Part shown: positions 1-8,867 of the stretch, one piece after another | Position numbering within the stretch: position 1 is the first letter of the stretch | Layout: every line of letters starts with the position of its first letter | Position numbers and translations under genes: made by a program | Assembly: GCF_002993325.1 (NCBI RefSeq) | Contig: NZ_PVNO01000025.1 | Coordinates: 558,001 to 622,000 of the forward strand | Direction of reading: 5' to 3' | From: Alteromonas gracilis | Lineage (GTDB): Bacteria; Pseudomonadota; Gammaproteobacteria; Enterobacterales; Alteromonadaceae | DNA: 64,000 nt | Notes under the pieces: model-generated | Database searches by the model: none | Told to the model about the DNA's origin: nothing | What the model saw: only the letters and a program-made list of their open reading frames with translations

Positions 1-354
1 CGTATTGATATTATTTTAGACGGTAAAGTGTGCGTCGACAGCCAACAATACTGGGCTGAACGCTGGGAAGATATCTACATAGCAACCCGTGAAGACCAGA
101 TTGCCTACAATGACAGAAAATTAAAGGGCAAAGTAGAAAATCAAGAAGATTATCACTGCTTTGCCTATGAGTCTTCGCAGGGCTATTTCGAATTGCTAAT
201 TCCTAAATCAGATTGCGAAATTATTGAAACTGACTCTACGGTTGAATGTTTGGCACAGTATTTACTTGAAGAACAAAAGAAACGGACACCGGATGGGGTT
301 TGTCAGGTGATTGCTTATGAAGGCGTAGGTAAGGGTGCTACCGTTAAAGGGTAG
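1..354 (+). CDS. QueD/PTPS-like 6-carboxytetrahydropterin synthase, C-terminal fragment
   Basis: The reading frame is open from the first base, so the 5' part lies outside the window; the GTG at 28 is probably internal. The visible 117 residues match my recollection of the long, duplicated 6-carboxytetrahydropterin synthase proteins of marine gammaproteobacteria. The matching features are an RIDI strand at the start of the second half, a W-x3-W-x-DIY segment, FELLIP, a TDSTVECLAQYL segment and the terminal signature YEGVGKGA. The family makes the pterin intermediate of queuosine/7-deazaguanine synthesis from dihydroneopterin triphosphate. The zinc-binding histidines would lie in the missing half, so catalytic competence cannot be judged. 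The next gene starts 60 bp downstream on the same strand. Confidence 0.7.
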   Translation, partial: RIDIILDGKVCVDSQQYWAERWEDIYIATREDQIAYNDRKLKGKVENQEDYHCFAYESSQGYFELLIPKSDCEIIETDSTVECLAQYLLEEQKKRTPDGVCQVIAYEGVGKGATVKG

Positions 355-414
355 GAAGACCCCTTCAATCAGCGGCACGACGAGATAGCGACATAAGTGG
401 GAAGGGAATTGGCT

Positions 415-1326
415 ATGGAAATTACACGAACGCGAAACGCGAGTTTTAAATTACTTACTCGTGCTTTACTCTGCTCAATTGCGCTAAGTGTAGCGCCGCA
501 AGTGAGTTTTGCTTCAGCAGGAATTAGCACTAGCGGCACCACTGCTAAACCTTTGCAACAACCAAACATAGATGTCACCCTCAACGGAAAGTTTACACAA
601 GGCGCATTATTGCGCGGGCAAGCGCCAATTGGCGCACGTGTTTTCTTAAACGGGCAGAGCGTGCCCACCAACAAGGATGGCAAGTTTGTTGTTGGGTTTG
701 AAAGAGAAGCCCCGCTAAAACAACGCCTCACTGTAGAATTAACCAGCGGTGAGAAGTGGGAGCGCCACATTACGCTAGAAAAGCGGGAATACAATATTCA
801 GCGCATTGATGGATTAGAGCAAAAAATGGTGTCGCCACCTGCTGAAGTCACAGCACGTATTAAGCAAGATAATATCAATGTGGCGAATGCACGTAGCGGC
901 AATTCTGATCTAGACGCGTTGTTTACAGGCTTTAAGTGGCCAGCAAACGGACGTATATCTGGCGTATATGGTAGTCAGCGCATTTTAAACGGCGTGCCTA
1001 AATGGCCTCATTACGGGCTTGATATAGCAAATGAAACAGGTACACCTGTGTATGCCCCTGTGGATGGCGTTGTAACAATGGCTGACGACCTGTACTACTC
1101 AGGAAACACGCTGATTATTGACCATGGAATGCGTGTGTTCTCAACCTTTTTACATCTGGATACCATCACGGTAGAAGTGGGAGATACAGTAAAGCAGGGT
1201 GAACAAATTGGCACTATTGGAACAACGGGCCGCTCTACCGGTCCCCATCTAGATTGGCGAATTAACCTTGGGAAAATGAGATTAGACCCGCAAACGGTTA
1301 TATCTGGCTCTCCAGAAAAAGATTAA
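415..1326 (+). CDS. M23 family metallopeptidase, exported (LytM domain)
   Basis: Probable periplasmic peptidoglycan hydrolase or envelope-associated LytM protein. I chose the ATG at 415 because AGGGA lies 7 bp upstream; an in-frame GTG at 397 would add six residues. The N-terminus has basic residues, then a hydrophobic stretch ending in an Ala-rich cleavage region (signal peptide, first ~35 residues). The middle carries a beta-rich region with no motif I recognise. The C-terminal ~120 residues are a complete M23 domain: HYGLDIA supplies the H-x3-D zinc ligands, HLD lies in the core, and GPHLDWRI supplies the last conserved histidine. The zinc-site residues are all present, so it may be an active endopeptidase rather than an EnvC-type activator. 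Family assignment is secure; the exact substrate is inferred. Confidence 0.88.
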   Translation: MEITRTRNASFKLLTRALLCSIALSVAPQVSFASAGISTSGTTAKPLQQPNIDVTLNGKFTQGALLRGQAPIGARVFLNGQSVPTNKDGKFVVGFEREAPLKQRLTVELTSGEKWERHITLEKREYNIQRIDGLEQKMVSPPAEVTARIKQDNINVANARSGNSDLDALFTGFKWPANGRISGVYGSQRILNGVPKWPHYGLDIANETGTPVYAPVDGVVTMADDLYYSGNTLIIDHGMRVFSTFLHLDTITVEVGDTVKQGEQIGTIGTTGRSTGPHLDWRINLGKMRLDPQTVISGSPEKD

Positions 1327-1355
1327 GCGAGTTCCATTCAGCTAGATACACGTTA

Positions 1356-1384
1356 AAAAGGCACCTTGTGGTGCCTTTTCTTTT
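1356..1384. terminator. Bidirectional intrinsic terminator
   Basis: A 10-bp perfect stem (AAAAGGCACC / GGTGCCTTTT) with a TTGT loop lies between the convergent M23 and M61 genes. A T-rich run follows it on the plus strand and the mirrored run serves the minus strand. Confidence 0.85.
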
Positions 1385-1387
1385 AAT

Positions 1388-3232
1388 TTACCGAGCTAAC
1401 CATTTGCTGAGTTTCTGCTGATCGGTAATGGTAAAGTACGCCATGTCTGCGCGGGCTTTAACTACATCAAGGGGCAAGGTAAGGAGTCTGCCATCACGGA
1501 TAAGGGTCATCTCTACCGTTGACGCCTGTGCATTATCTAAAAGACGTTGAAACTTTTGCGCATTCACAACGTGCCCATCAAGTGCAATAATCACATCGTT
1601 TAGCAGAATGCCTGCATCCATGGCTGCGAGCCCTTCAAAAACCTGTACTACCGTTAACCCAAAGCTTGCTGGTTTGAGCGTGGCGCCAAGCTGATTAATA
1701 ACAGCAGGCTGCGACGTTAAACCACCTTTGTCGTCACTCGACACGCGAGGTCGAGTGTGAAAATCAACACCCATCTCGCTAACGAGGGAGGCTAGTGCTA
1801 CGTCATCTGTTCCATAAACTACTTGGTCTAAATATGCTGACACATCAATATCAAAATGCGTTTTACATAAATCTTGTATAACGTTGTCAGGCGTGCCTTT
1901 TTCCTCTATTCCATAGTTTTGCCAGAGCAACTGCATGAGCATATCTAAGCTCACCTTATTGGCAGACTCTCTACGAAGCAATAAATCCAGTCCTAGAGCA
2001 ATAATACCGCCTTTGGTGTAATAGCTGACGATATTATTCGTAGCGCTAGCATCTTGCTTATAAAACTTTGTCCATGCGTCAAAACTACTCTCTGCAGCGG
2101 TTTGTTTTAAACGCCCGGCATTTTGTAAAAGCCGACTTACGTTTTGCGCCACAATATCGAGGTACTTCTGTGGTTCGATAACGCCGGTTCTAGCAAGGGT
2201 TACATCGTCGTAAAAACTGGTAAAGCCCTCATATATCCACAGTTGATTGGTATAGGTTTCCTGTGACAAGTCCGGCTTGACCATGACATTGGGTTTAATT
2301 CGCTTTACATGCCATGTATGGAAAAACTCATGGCTACAAAGGCTTAAGAATGTAATATAGCTGTCTGTTTTTTTGCCAGTTTCGCCAACCTGTGGCAAGT
2401 CAAAACGTGGGTAGAGTAAAGCGGTAGAGTACTTATGTTCAAGACCTCCAAAACCATTGTCGGCAAGCAGCGTCATAAACAGATAATTGTCGATAGCCCG
2501 AGGGGCACCAAACAAATCAAGGTGATGTTTGCAAATCGGCGTTAAATCTTTAGCGATACGTTCATAGTCGATGTTGTTATTGCCAGAAAACAGTAAGGTG
2601 AATGAAACACCATCCACATTAAAGCAGTGAGTATCGGCAATACCTACATAAATAGGATGGTCAATAAACTCGTCGTAACTTTGTGCGACGAAGTGCCATT
2701 CAGAAGAAGATGCACTATCCGCCCGAGTGGGCATAGATGTATAAGCTTTCCAATCAGTGATATCTGGATCATTTTCATTAAGTTGAATATCGAGTTCACA
2801 GCGTGCATTTTCAAATTCAGACACGCTAAGAAACGCACTGGTACCATTGATAAACGCATACTGATCGTTCATAAATGCCGATCTGATTGACAAATCATTT
2901 GCATAAACAGAATACCTAATGGTGCATGGTTTTCCCTGTGTTTCTACACGCCATGTTTGCTTATCAAGCTTTACAAGCGGGAGCATGCTTAGATGTTCAT
3001 TTTCACTATTTGCACCTGTGGTAACATTGATATCTATAATGCTCTTGGCAAAATCCCGCACCATGTAGCTGCCTGGGATCCAGCTTGGCAATGAAAGCTC
3101 AAGCATATTTTTACTGTGCTCGGGGATATCTAACGTAACGGTAAATTGATGTGCACGCCAATTTGCGATAGTTAACGTGTAATGAAGAACAGAAGGCATA
3201 AACGTCCAATAGGGTGAATAATTCGAACTCAT
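1388..3232 (-). CDS. M61 family metallopeptidase (glycyl aminopeptidase type) with PDZ domain
   Basis: Zinc aminopeptidase-like protein, 614 aa, the usual M61 length. The order is an N-terminal beta domain (LELSLPSWIPGSYMVRDFAK is a typical M61 block), then the catalytic domain with HEFFHTWHVKRIKP (HExxH plus W-H-VKR) and the downstream glutamate in YEGFTSFYDD. A C-terminal PDZ-like domain (about residues 510-600) contains a G-I-LLNDVIIALDG segment. No signal peptide is evident, so it is probably cytoplasmic. The listed ATG gives an extra ~11 residues; the internal Met at residue 12 (MPSVLHYTLTI) matches the usual family start and is an alternative. It is convergent with the M23 gene and divergent from the PilZ gene. 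Substrate preference for Gly/Ala N-termini is family knowledge, not visible here. Confidence 0.9.
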   Translation of the reverse strand: MSSNYSPYWTFMPSVLHYTLTIANWRAHQFTVTLDIPEHSKNMLELSLPSWIPGSYMVRDFAKSIIDINVTTGANSENEHLSMLPLVKLDKQTWRVETQGKPCTIRYSVYANDLSIRSAFMNDQYAFINGTSAFLSVSEFENARCELDIQLNENDPDITDWKAYTSMPTRADSASSSEWHFVAQSYDEFIDHPIYVGIADTHCFNVDGVSFTLLFSGNNNIDYERIAKDLTPICKHHLDLFGAPRAIDNYLFMTLLADNGFGGLEHKYSTALLYPRFDLPQVGETGKKTDSYITFLSLCSHEFFHTWHVKRIKPNVMVKPDLSQETYTNQLWIYEGFTSFYDDVTLARTGVIEPQKYLDIVAQNVSRLLQNAGRLKQTAAESSFDAWTKFYKQDASATNNIVSYYTKGGIIALGLDLLLRRESANKVSLDMLMQLLWQNYGIEEKGTPDNVIQDLCKTHFDIDVSAYLDQVVYGTDDVALASLVSEMGVDFHTRPRVSSDDKGGLTSQPAVINQLGATLKPASFGLTVVQVFEGLAAMDAGILLNDVIIALDGHVVNAQKFQRLLDNAQASTVEMTLIRDGRLLTLPLDVVKARADMAYFTITDQQKLSKWLAR

Positions 3233-3384
3233 TACTATACCAACCTAAGGCGCTTAGCCCAACAGATCTATAACTAACATTCTTTAACGATTATTAAGGC
3301 TCTTTCACATCACAGTGTTGATTAGTTTTTGTTTGATGCGTACATTGACCTTATTACTATTAATTCCAGCAATAACAAATACAA

Positions 3385-4068
3385 ATGGCTGAAAAAATAC
3401 AAAGCAGTGTATTGAGCGAAGAAAACTTAGATTCTTTACGAACGTTAGTGCCCGGCGATACAGTAGATTTACAAATTTCTATGCCGGCTGCGCCAAAGCG
3501 CGTAAAAACTGACTATATAGGTATGCTCATTGACGAGTGTTTGCTCTTTCATATTCCCACGTCTGCTAAGTGGATAACGGTAAGAGATGCACTCACTGTT
3601 GGCAACGATGTGGTCGTTCGCTCTGTACTTGAAGGCGATACCGGACAGGTTATTGCATTTAAAGTAAAAGTACTAAAGCTACTCTCAAAACCTTCAGGAT
3701 TACTGGTTACAACCTTTCCAAAACGTATTGAAAGTATTGGACTTAGGTCAGTCAAACGTGCACAGCTTGGTGTGTCAGTTACGCTAGAAGCAGACGTGTA
3801 TCCAAGCGATGAAAATGTGACAGGGATCATTATCGATTTGAGTGAAAAAGGGTCGAAAGTCGCGTTACAGGTGAAACCGAATTGGCCAATAATGATCGAT
3901 GAATCTGAAGTTAAAATAAATTATTTGTTAGACGGTAAAGAAGTAGCTCTTACAGCTAAAGTAAAAAACCATAAGATAGAGAACGATGTGGTTTACTACG
4001 GGCTCGCCTTTACTTGTGATGAGAAACTGATAAAGACGCTGTTGTCGCGACACACACTTTTAGCTTAA
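3385..4068 (+). CDS. PilZ domain protein, YcgR-like c-di-GMP receptor
   Basis: 227 aa with a two-domain YcgR-like layout. The N-terminal ~110 residues resemble the YcgR N-domain. The PilZ domain follows, with the arginine motif in LRSVKRAQL and the D-x-S-x2-G motif as DLSEKGSK; these are the two c-di-GMP contact motifs. Such proteins slow flagellar rotation or alter surface behaviour when c-di-GMP rises. No signal peptide or membrane segment is seen, so it should be cytoplasmic. No flagellar gene is nearby, so its output partner cannot be read from context. There is no clear Shine-Dalgarno sequence before the ATG, but the start fits the family. It is divergent from the M61 gene across a 152-bp gap. 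Confidence 0.85.
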   Translation: MAEKIQSSVLSEENLDSLRTLVPGDTVDLQISMPAAPKRVKTDYIGMLIDECLLFHIPTSAKWITVRDALTVGNDVVVRSVLEGDTGQVIAFKVKVLKLLSKPSGLLVTTFPKRIESIGLRSVKRAQLGVSVTLEADVYPSDENVTGIIIDLSEKGSKVALQVKPNWPIMIDESEVKINYLLDGKEVALTAKVKNHKIENDVVYYGLAFTCDEKLIKTLLSRHTLLA

Positions 4069-4137
4069 TAGTGTTGTAAAACGTGATAACGAGTGCGCTT
4101 TTAATAATGGTTATATAAGCAGGCTAGGGGGTTCTAC

Positions 4138-4599
4138 ATGAGAAGCATTGAGCGTTTACTAATGCAATACGGTGAAAGCCATCAAAATAAAACGAACGTC
4201 ATTATTCACGCGATAGCGGTTCCGAGCATTTATTTTGTCTCAATAGGGCTGTTATGGAGCATACCTGTTCCCGACTTTATCGCACAATTTGATGTAACTT
4301 GGGCCCATATCATCGCCTTGCCTGTACTTTATTATTACTTCCTTCTTTCCGGGCCCATTGGGGCCGCAATGACCCTACTTACTATTTTATGTTTTGGTGC
4401 AATTAACACCCTTGAACATTTCAATATCACTGTGTGGTCGTTTTCACTTGTGTTGTTTGTGGTTATGTGGGCACTTCAATTTATCGGCCATCGTATTGAA
4501 GGTAAGAAGCCGTCTTTTTTTGATGATTTACGGTTTCTTCTAGTCGGCCCAGCTTGGTGGTGGGTTCACTGGCTAAAAAGAATGAATATTAGCTACTAA
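4138..4599 (+). CDS. DUF962 / Mpo1-like integral membrane protein
   Basis: 153 aa with the DUF962 (YGL010w/Mpo1) pattern: an N-terminal amphipathic ML-QYGESHQNKTN stretch, then about four hydrophobic segments, the conserved GHRIEGKKP motif and a C-terminal FL-VGPAWWW segment. Conserved histidines (HQN, IIHAIAVP, LEHFN, GHR) are present. In yeast, Mpo1 is an Fe2+-dependent dioxygenase acting on 2-hydroxy fatty acids; the bacterial members are not well characterised, so the substrate here is open. It follows the PilZ gene by 69 bp and may share its transcript. The preceding AGGGGG about 6 bp before the ATG is a strong ribosome binding site. Confidence 0.82.
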   Translation: MRSIERLLMQYGESHQNKTNVIIHAIAVPSIYFVSIGLLWSIPVPDFIAQFDVTWAHIIALPVLYYYFLLSGPIGAAMTLLTILCFGAINTLEHFNITVWSFSLVLFVVMWALQFIGHRIEGKKPSFFDDLRFLLVGPAWWWVHWLKRMNISY

Positions 4600-4762
4600 A
4601 GCCAACGGTGGTTTAACCTGATAATGCTCCTTATCTCGCTAAAAAATGTCTAATTTCAAGATTTTGCCCTGCGACCAGAAGCATAAGTGGCACGACCAAG
4701 CTGCTTGGGTGATAGCAATGCTTGCGTATAATCTTATTATAAGTTTTTAAACTGGTAATAAT

Positions 4763-5836
4763 GTGAGTCGCTTTCAGCGTGTAATAGAAAGTAATGAACG
4801 ATTATTTTGGACGTTGCACAGCGCGGGCTGGGCAGGGTTTGCGATAATTTATTACATTGGTTCATTTCTCCATGATGTAAGGCCTATATGGGTCTTCATT
4901 ATTATGCTAAATGCCTATGCAGGGTGGTTGTTAACCATCCCTCTTCGATATATCTACCGTTGGGCAAGAAAGCAGTCGCCCCTCAACATGATCACTATCG
5001 TGATCGTTTCTTGCTATTTAATTGCGCTGCTGTGGGCTGTGGTAAAAAACATAAACTACTGGGAAATCTATAAACATGGATATCGCCCTGATGAATGGTA
5101 TATGTATTTCACCAACACCATTAACTCTTTGATAATGGTAGGCTGTTGGAGTGGCGTGTATTTCGGCATCAAGAACTTTCAGATGCTCCAAAAAGAAAAA
5201 CAAAATGCGCTTAAAGCAAGCACTATGGCGCACCAAGCGCATATAAAAATGCTACGCTACCAGCTTAATCCGCACTTTTTGTTTAATACGCTCAACGCTA
5301 TATCAACACTTATACTTCTAAAGGAAAATGATACGGCAGAAGCGATGGTATCGCGCCTTAGCGACTTTTTGCGTTACTCTTTAGATAACGACCCGATAAA
5401 GCGAGTTCCATTAGGGCAGGAGATTAAGGCATTGCGCCTTTACTTAGAAATAGAAAAAGTGCGTTTCGACGACCGTTTAGAAGTACTTTGGGATATTGAT
5501 GAAGGCTGTGAAAGTGCTCTCGTGCCAAGCATGATTTTACAGCCAATTATTGAAAATTCGATAAAACACGCCATATCTAAAATGGAAAACGGCGGTCGTA
5601 TTTCAATAACTGCACGTACTTTTGGAAATGACCTACTGATGGACGTTGCCGATAATGGGCCTGGGGCGGACATTAAAGACGGCACGCTAAGTCGAGAGAA
5701 CGGCGTGGGCTTAGCCAATATAAAAGAGCGTTTGCAATCCCTTTATCACCGTAATTTTGCATTCTCTATAGAACACAATCAGCCTTCTGGTGTGCGCGTA
5801 AGAATACGCATTCCGTATGAAGTTAAGGACGTATAA
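4763..5836 (+). CDS. LytS/AlgZ-type sensor histidine kinase
   Basis: 357 aa membrane sensor kinase of the His_kinase (PF06580) class. About four N-terminal transmembrane segments (residues ~15-140) lead through a short linker to the phosphoacceptor block LRYQLNPHFLFNTLNAIS, where the histidine of NPHFLFN is the expected phosphorylation site. The ATP-binding domain follows, with the N-box at LQPIIENSIKHAI, the G1-type DNGPGAD and a second glycine-rich loop NGVGLANIKERL. The start is GTG at 4763; the overlapping ATG at 4761 is immediately followed by TGA. Length and architecture resemble AlgZ (FimS) of Pseudomonas. It is separated by one base from the LytTR regulator downstream, so the two form an operon and almost certainly a cognate pair. 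The signal is unknown. Confidence 0.9.
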   Translation: MSRFQRVIESNERLFWTLHSAGWAGFAIIYYIGSFLHDVRPIWVFIIMLNAYAGWLLTIPLRYIYRWARKQSPLNMITIVIVSCYLIALLWAVVKNINYWEIYKHGYRPDEWYMYFTNTINSLIMVGCWSGVYFGIKNFQMLQKEKQNALKASTMAHQAHIKMLRYQLNPHFLFNTLNAISTLILLKENDTAEAMVSRLSDFLRYSLDNDPIKRVPLGQEIKALRLYLEIEKVRFDDRLEVLWDIDEGCESALVPSMILQPIIENSIKHAISKMENGGRISITARTFGNDLLMDVADNGPGADIKDGTLSRENGVGLANIKERLQSLYHRNFAFSIEHNQPSGVRVRIRIPYEVKDV

Positions 5837-5837
5837 C

Positions 5838-6665
5838 ATGACAAAGCAAGTGATTAAAACCATTGTAGTGGACGACGAACCTTTAGCTCGAAAAGGGCTT
5901 CGTGCTAGGCTAGAGCGCCATGATGATGTCCAGGTGGTTGCCGAATGTCAAAACGGCCTTGAGGCGGTGAGCAGCATTTCTCAACATCGCCCTGATTTGG
6001 TGTTTTTAGATATACAAATGCCTGGTTTAAATGGTTTTCAAGTTATTCATAAACTTCGGGAATTAAAACAACCTATTCCTATGATCGTGTTCGTAACCGC
6101 CTATGATAGCTATGCTATTAAAGCGTTTGACGTTCATGCGCTTGACTACCTTTTAAAACCCGCAGACGACGAACGTTTAGGCGCTGCATTAGACAAAGTG
6201 CGTGAGTATTTTTCTACTCAGCATCAAGATGAGCAGTCGCAAAAGCTTGTAAGTTTGGTTGCTGAATTAACGGGTGATGATTGTGAAGAGATTCTCCGCA
6301 AACTTGCTAATGGTGAACCAGTAGAGACCAATCCATATCCTGATGTGCTCGCCATAAAAGATGGCTCGGAAGTAACGCGTGTTAATGTTCAAGACATACA
6401 GTGGATTGACGCTGCGGGTGACTATATGTGTGTTCATGCGCTAGACGGCATGCATATTATGCGAAAGACTATGAAAGAGTTGGAACAAGAACTTAACCCT
6501 CAGTTTTTCGTTCGCGTTCACCGCTCTGCGATTGCCAACATCCGATTCGTTAAAAAATTAGTCAGTCATATAAGCGGTGAGTATCATTTAATTCTTCAAA
6601 ATGATACCGAGTTAAAGGTAAGCCGTAGCCATCGCGATAAAGTCAAAGCAGCGATGAAGATGTAA
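5838..6665 (+). CDS. LytTR-family response regulator (AlgR-like)
   Basis: 275 aa when started at the ATG at 5838, one base after the kinase stop; AAGGA lies 8 bp upstream. An earlier in-frame ATG at 5817 inside the kinase gene is less likely. The receiver domain (residues 1-~120) has the acidic pair VVDDEP, the phospho-acceptor Asp58 in LVFLDIQMPG, and the KPAD switch lysine. The C-terminal ~100 residues are a LytTR DNA-binding domain with IDAAGDYMCVH, MRKTMKELEQ-L, FFVRVHRSAIANI and LKVSRSHRDKV blocks. It binds DNA as a dimer at direct repeats in known relatives. The targets are not visible; autoregulation is possible but no repeats were recognised upstream of the kinase. Confidence 0.92.
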   Translation: MTKQVIKTIVVDDEPLARKGLRARLERHDDVQVVAECQNGLEAVSSISQHRPDLVFLDIQMPGLNGFQVIHKLRELKQPIPMIVFVTAYDSYAIKAFDVHALDYLLKPADDERLGAALDKVREYFSTQHQDEQSQKLVSLVAELTGDDCEEILRKLANGEPVETNPYPDVLAIKDGSEVTRVNVQDIQWIDAAGDYMCVHALDGMHIMRKTMKELEQELNPQFFVRVHRSAIANIRFVKKLVSHISGEYHLILQNDTELKVSRSHRDKVKAAMKM

Positions 6666-6696
6666 AGCGGCTCTATAACATTTGGTCTCGTTTTAG

Positions 6697-6732
6697 AAAG
6701 CCTTGTTTATAGTTAAACAAGGCTTTTTTATT
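6697..6732. terminator. Bidirectional intrinsic terminator
   Basis: A 13-bp perfect stem (AAAGCCTTGTTTA / TAAACAAGGCTTT) with a 4-nt loop, followed by a T-run, lies between the convergent LytTR regulator and pfkA genes. Confidence 0.88.
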
Positions 6733-6785
6733 TCTTTAAGTAATTCTGCTCGATGGGCATAGCATTTGTGTCATAAACCTATTCA

Positions 6786-7787
6786 CTATTCACTGTACCT
6801 CTCATTCATTAGCGTACGCATCGCTTCTACACGTGCATCGTTCAAGGGTTTTGATGTTTCCCATGTTCTCGACAAGGGTACGGTAACGGGGTGCTGATTC
6901 ACTTCACCTACCATGATGTTAGTAGCCTCACTTCCCACCAACTTTATAGCGTGTTCTCCTAGGGTTGTTGCCAGTAAGCGGTCTTGTGCCACCGGTGAGC
7001 CTCCGCGTTGAACGTGACCTAATGTGACGGGCCTTACATCGCTTATATCATGCTGCTGTAATGCTTCGGTTAACCCTGCTAAGCCATTGGGCCAGACGTT
7101 CTCTGCCACCACAATGATAAAGCTTACGGCACCCTTTAACGCTCGCTGTGCTTTGATCTGCGTTACCATTTTTTGTATCTCTGTCTCGGCAGATTCAAAA
7201 AACTCAGGTACAACCACGTAATCAGCGGCAGAGGAAAGGGCGGCGTTTAATGCTAAAAAGCCGGCATTACGACCCATAACTTCTACCAGGAAAATTCGCT
7301 CAAAAGCATCTGCGGTGTCCCGGACTTTATCGATTGAACTCATTGCTGTGTCAATAGCGGTAAAATAGCCAATAGTTGCATCTGTACCAGCAATATCATT
7401 ATCTATCGTGCCGGGTATGCCTATGATTTGACCATCCCAATGTTCGCTTAATTTTGATGCTCCGCGAAACGAGCCATCACCACCAATGACGATAAGTGTG
7501 TCAATCTCCGCTTGTTTTAGGTTATCCGCTGCTTTCATCAGCCCCTCGCGGTTTTTAAACTCTTTACAGCGAGCGCTGTGTAAAATAGTACCGCCTTGTT
7601 GAATAAGATTGTGGGTCGAACCGAGAGAGAGGGAGACATGTTCCTGTTGCAGTAAGCCATTGTATCCATGTTGGTAACCTAACAACGTATATTCAGCTTT
7701 TTGACACGCAATAATGGCTGCCCGTATACACGCATTCATACCTGGCGCATCGCCACCAGACGTTAAAATTGCGACACGTTTTGACAC
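6786..7787 (-). CDS. pfkA: ATP-dependent 6-phosphofructokinase
   Basis: Phosphorylates fructose 6-phosphate to the 1,6-bisphosphate, the committed step of glycolysis. 333 aa, compared with 320 in E. coli PfkA. Visible motifs are TSGGDAPGMN (ATP site), IGGDGSFRGA at ~101-110, PGTIDND at 125-131 with the catalytic Asp129, ERIFLVEVMGR at 163-173 and HVQRGGSP near residue 260. The glycine after GGD is the ATP-type signature; pyrophosphate-dependent enzymes have Asp there. It is a single gene with its own 207-bp upstream region divergent from a lipoprotein gene. No regulatory motif was recognised. Confidence 0.95.
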   Translation of the reverse strand: MSKRVAILTSGGDAPGMNACIRAAIIACQKAEYTLLGYQHGYNGLLQQEHVSLSLGSTHNLIQQGGTILHSARCKEFKNREGLMKAADNLKQAEIDTLIVIGGDGSFRGASKLSEHWDGQIIGIPGTIDNDIAGTDATIGYFTAIDTAMSSIDKVRDTADAFERIFLVEVMGRNAGFLALNAALSSAADYVVVPEFFESAETEIQKMVTQIKAQRALKGAVSFIIVVAENVWPNGLAGLTEALQQHDISDVRPVTLGHVQRGGSPVAQDRLLATTLGEHAIKLVGSEATNIMVGEVNQHPVTVPLSRTWETSKPLNDARVEAMRTLMNERYSE

Positions 7788-7994
7788 ATTAAAATCCTTC
7801 TTTTTACACCTAATATGGTTAAGGTAGCGTTAAGGGGTTGGCACGTAAAGTAAACATTTATAACAAGTGCCTAAGAACTTAAAACTCGTTTATATCTTAA
7901 GTGTAACGCTGCTAAATGGTTATTACTTTTAAATGTAAAAAACGAATAAGCGAATTTTCGGTAGAGAACGTAGTTAATAAAAAAGGATTGAATT

Positions 7995-8837
7995 ATGCGC
8001 TTGCTGCTAGTTTTGTTTTCTGTAATTTTTCTCGCTTCATGTAGTTCCAAATTGGCCTACAACAACCTCGACTGGTGGGTCTATTGGTATTTGGACGACT
8101 ACATAGAACTTAAGGGGGAGCAGGAAGAAAAATTTGATGATTATTTGCAAAACTGGTTGCGCTGGCACAAAACATCAGAGCTTGAGCGCTACAAAGCGCA
8201 CCTCAGCGAGATCAAAAGTCAAATCAAAAACGGTAGATTAGATTCTGGCGCTGTGCAGGGGCATCTAGTTCAAGCGAGGGAGCATTGGGAGCGAGTTCGC
8301 GACCAAATAAGCCCTGAGTTGGTATCAATTGCAAAAACATTAGATGACGAACAAGTCGTATCTCTTTTTGCAGCACTTGAAAAAGACAACAAAGAGGAAG
8401 AAGAAGAGCGTCTTGAAACGCTTGCGAAATCAGAAGAAAAGCGTTTGGAAGAACGCATTGAGCGCATAGAGGAAACTATCGGTGAGCGAATAGGAAAGCT
8501 TAGCGACGAGCAAAAGCAAATTGTTGCTACTTACGCTAGCCAGTTTATTCCCACTGGTGAAGAATGGTTAAATTATCGTAGGGACATACAAAATGCTGCT
8601 AGAAAGCTGTTTGTAACACGCAAATTCAATAAGGGTTTTGAAACCGAACTTATTGCGTTAATGCAAAACCCAGATACGTATAAGAGCGATATCTATAAGC
8701 AAAGTAGTGAACACAATCAAGCCGTTACCGTTACGTTAATTTCTGAAATATTTACAACTCTGAGCGACAAGCAGCGAGATACGCTACTTAAAAATATTGA
8801 TGAACTTATTGAAACAGTGGAAAACTTCAAAAAATAA
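7995..8837 (+). CDS. DUF6279 family lipoprotein
   Basis: 280 aa. The signal sequence ends in the lipobox LASC, predicting a lipid-anchored mature N-terminus beginning CSSKLAYNNLDWW. The NLDWWVYWYLDDYIEL-x8-F block is the family hallmark as I know it. The remaining protein is strongly charged and helical, with a Glu/Arg-rich coiled-coil region around residues 130-165 (EEEEERLETLAK). Function is unknown for the family. AAAGGA lies 7 bp before the ATG. It is convergent with the DUF4130 gene, only 30 bp apart, with no obvious terminator between them. Confidence 0.82.
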   Translation: MRLLLVLFSVIFLASCSSKLAYNNLDWWVYWYLDDYIELKGEQEEKFDDYLQNWLRWHKTSELERYKAHLSEIKSQIKNGRLDSGAVQGHLVQAREHWERVRDQISPELVSIAKTLDDEQVVSLFAALEKDNKEEEEERLETLAKSEEKRLEERIERIEETIGERIGKLSDEQKQIVATYASQFIPTGEEWLNYRRDIQNAARKLFVTRKFNKGFETELIALMQNPDTYKSDIYKQSSEHNQAVTVTLISEIFTTLSDKQRDTLLKNIDELIETVENFKK

Positions 8838-8867
8838 GTATGCCTACACAAGCTCGTGCGTAGCTAT

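Noticed and set aside
369-794. 141-codon minus-strand frame across the M23 gene start
   Set aside because: It overlaps the signal peptide of a convincing M23 protein on the other strand, and its translation is low-complexity with no homologous pattern.
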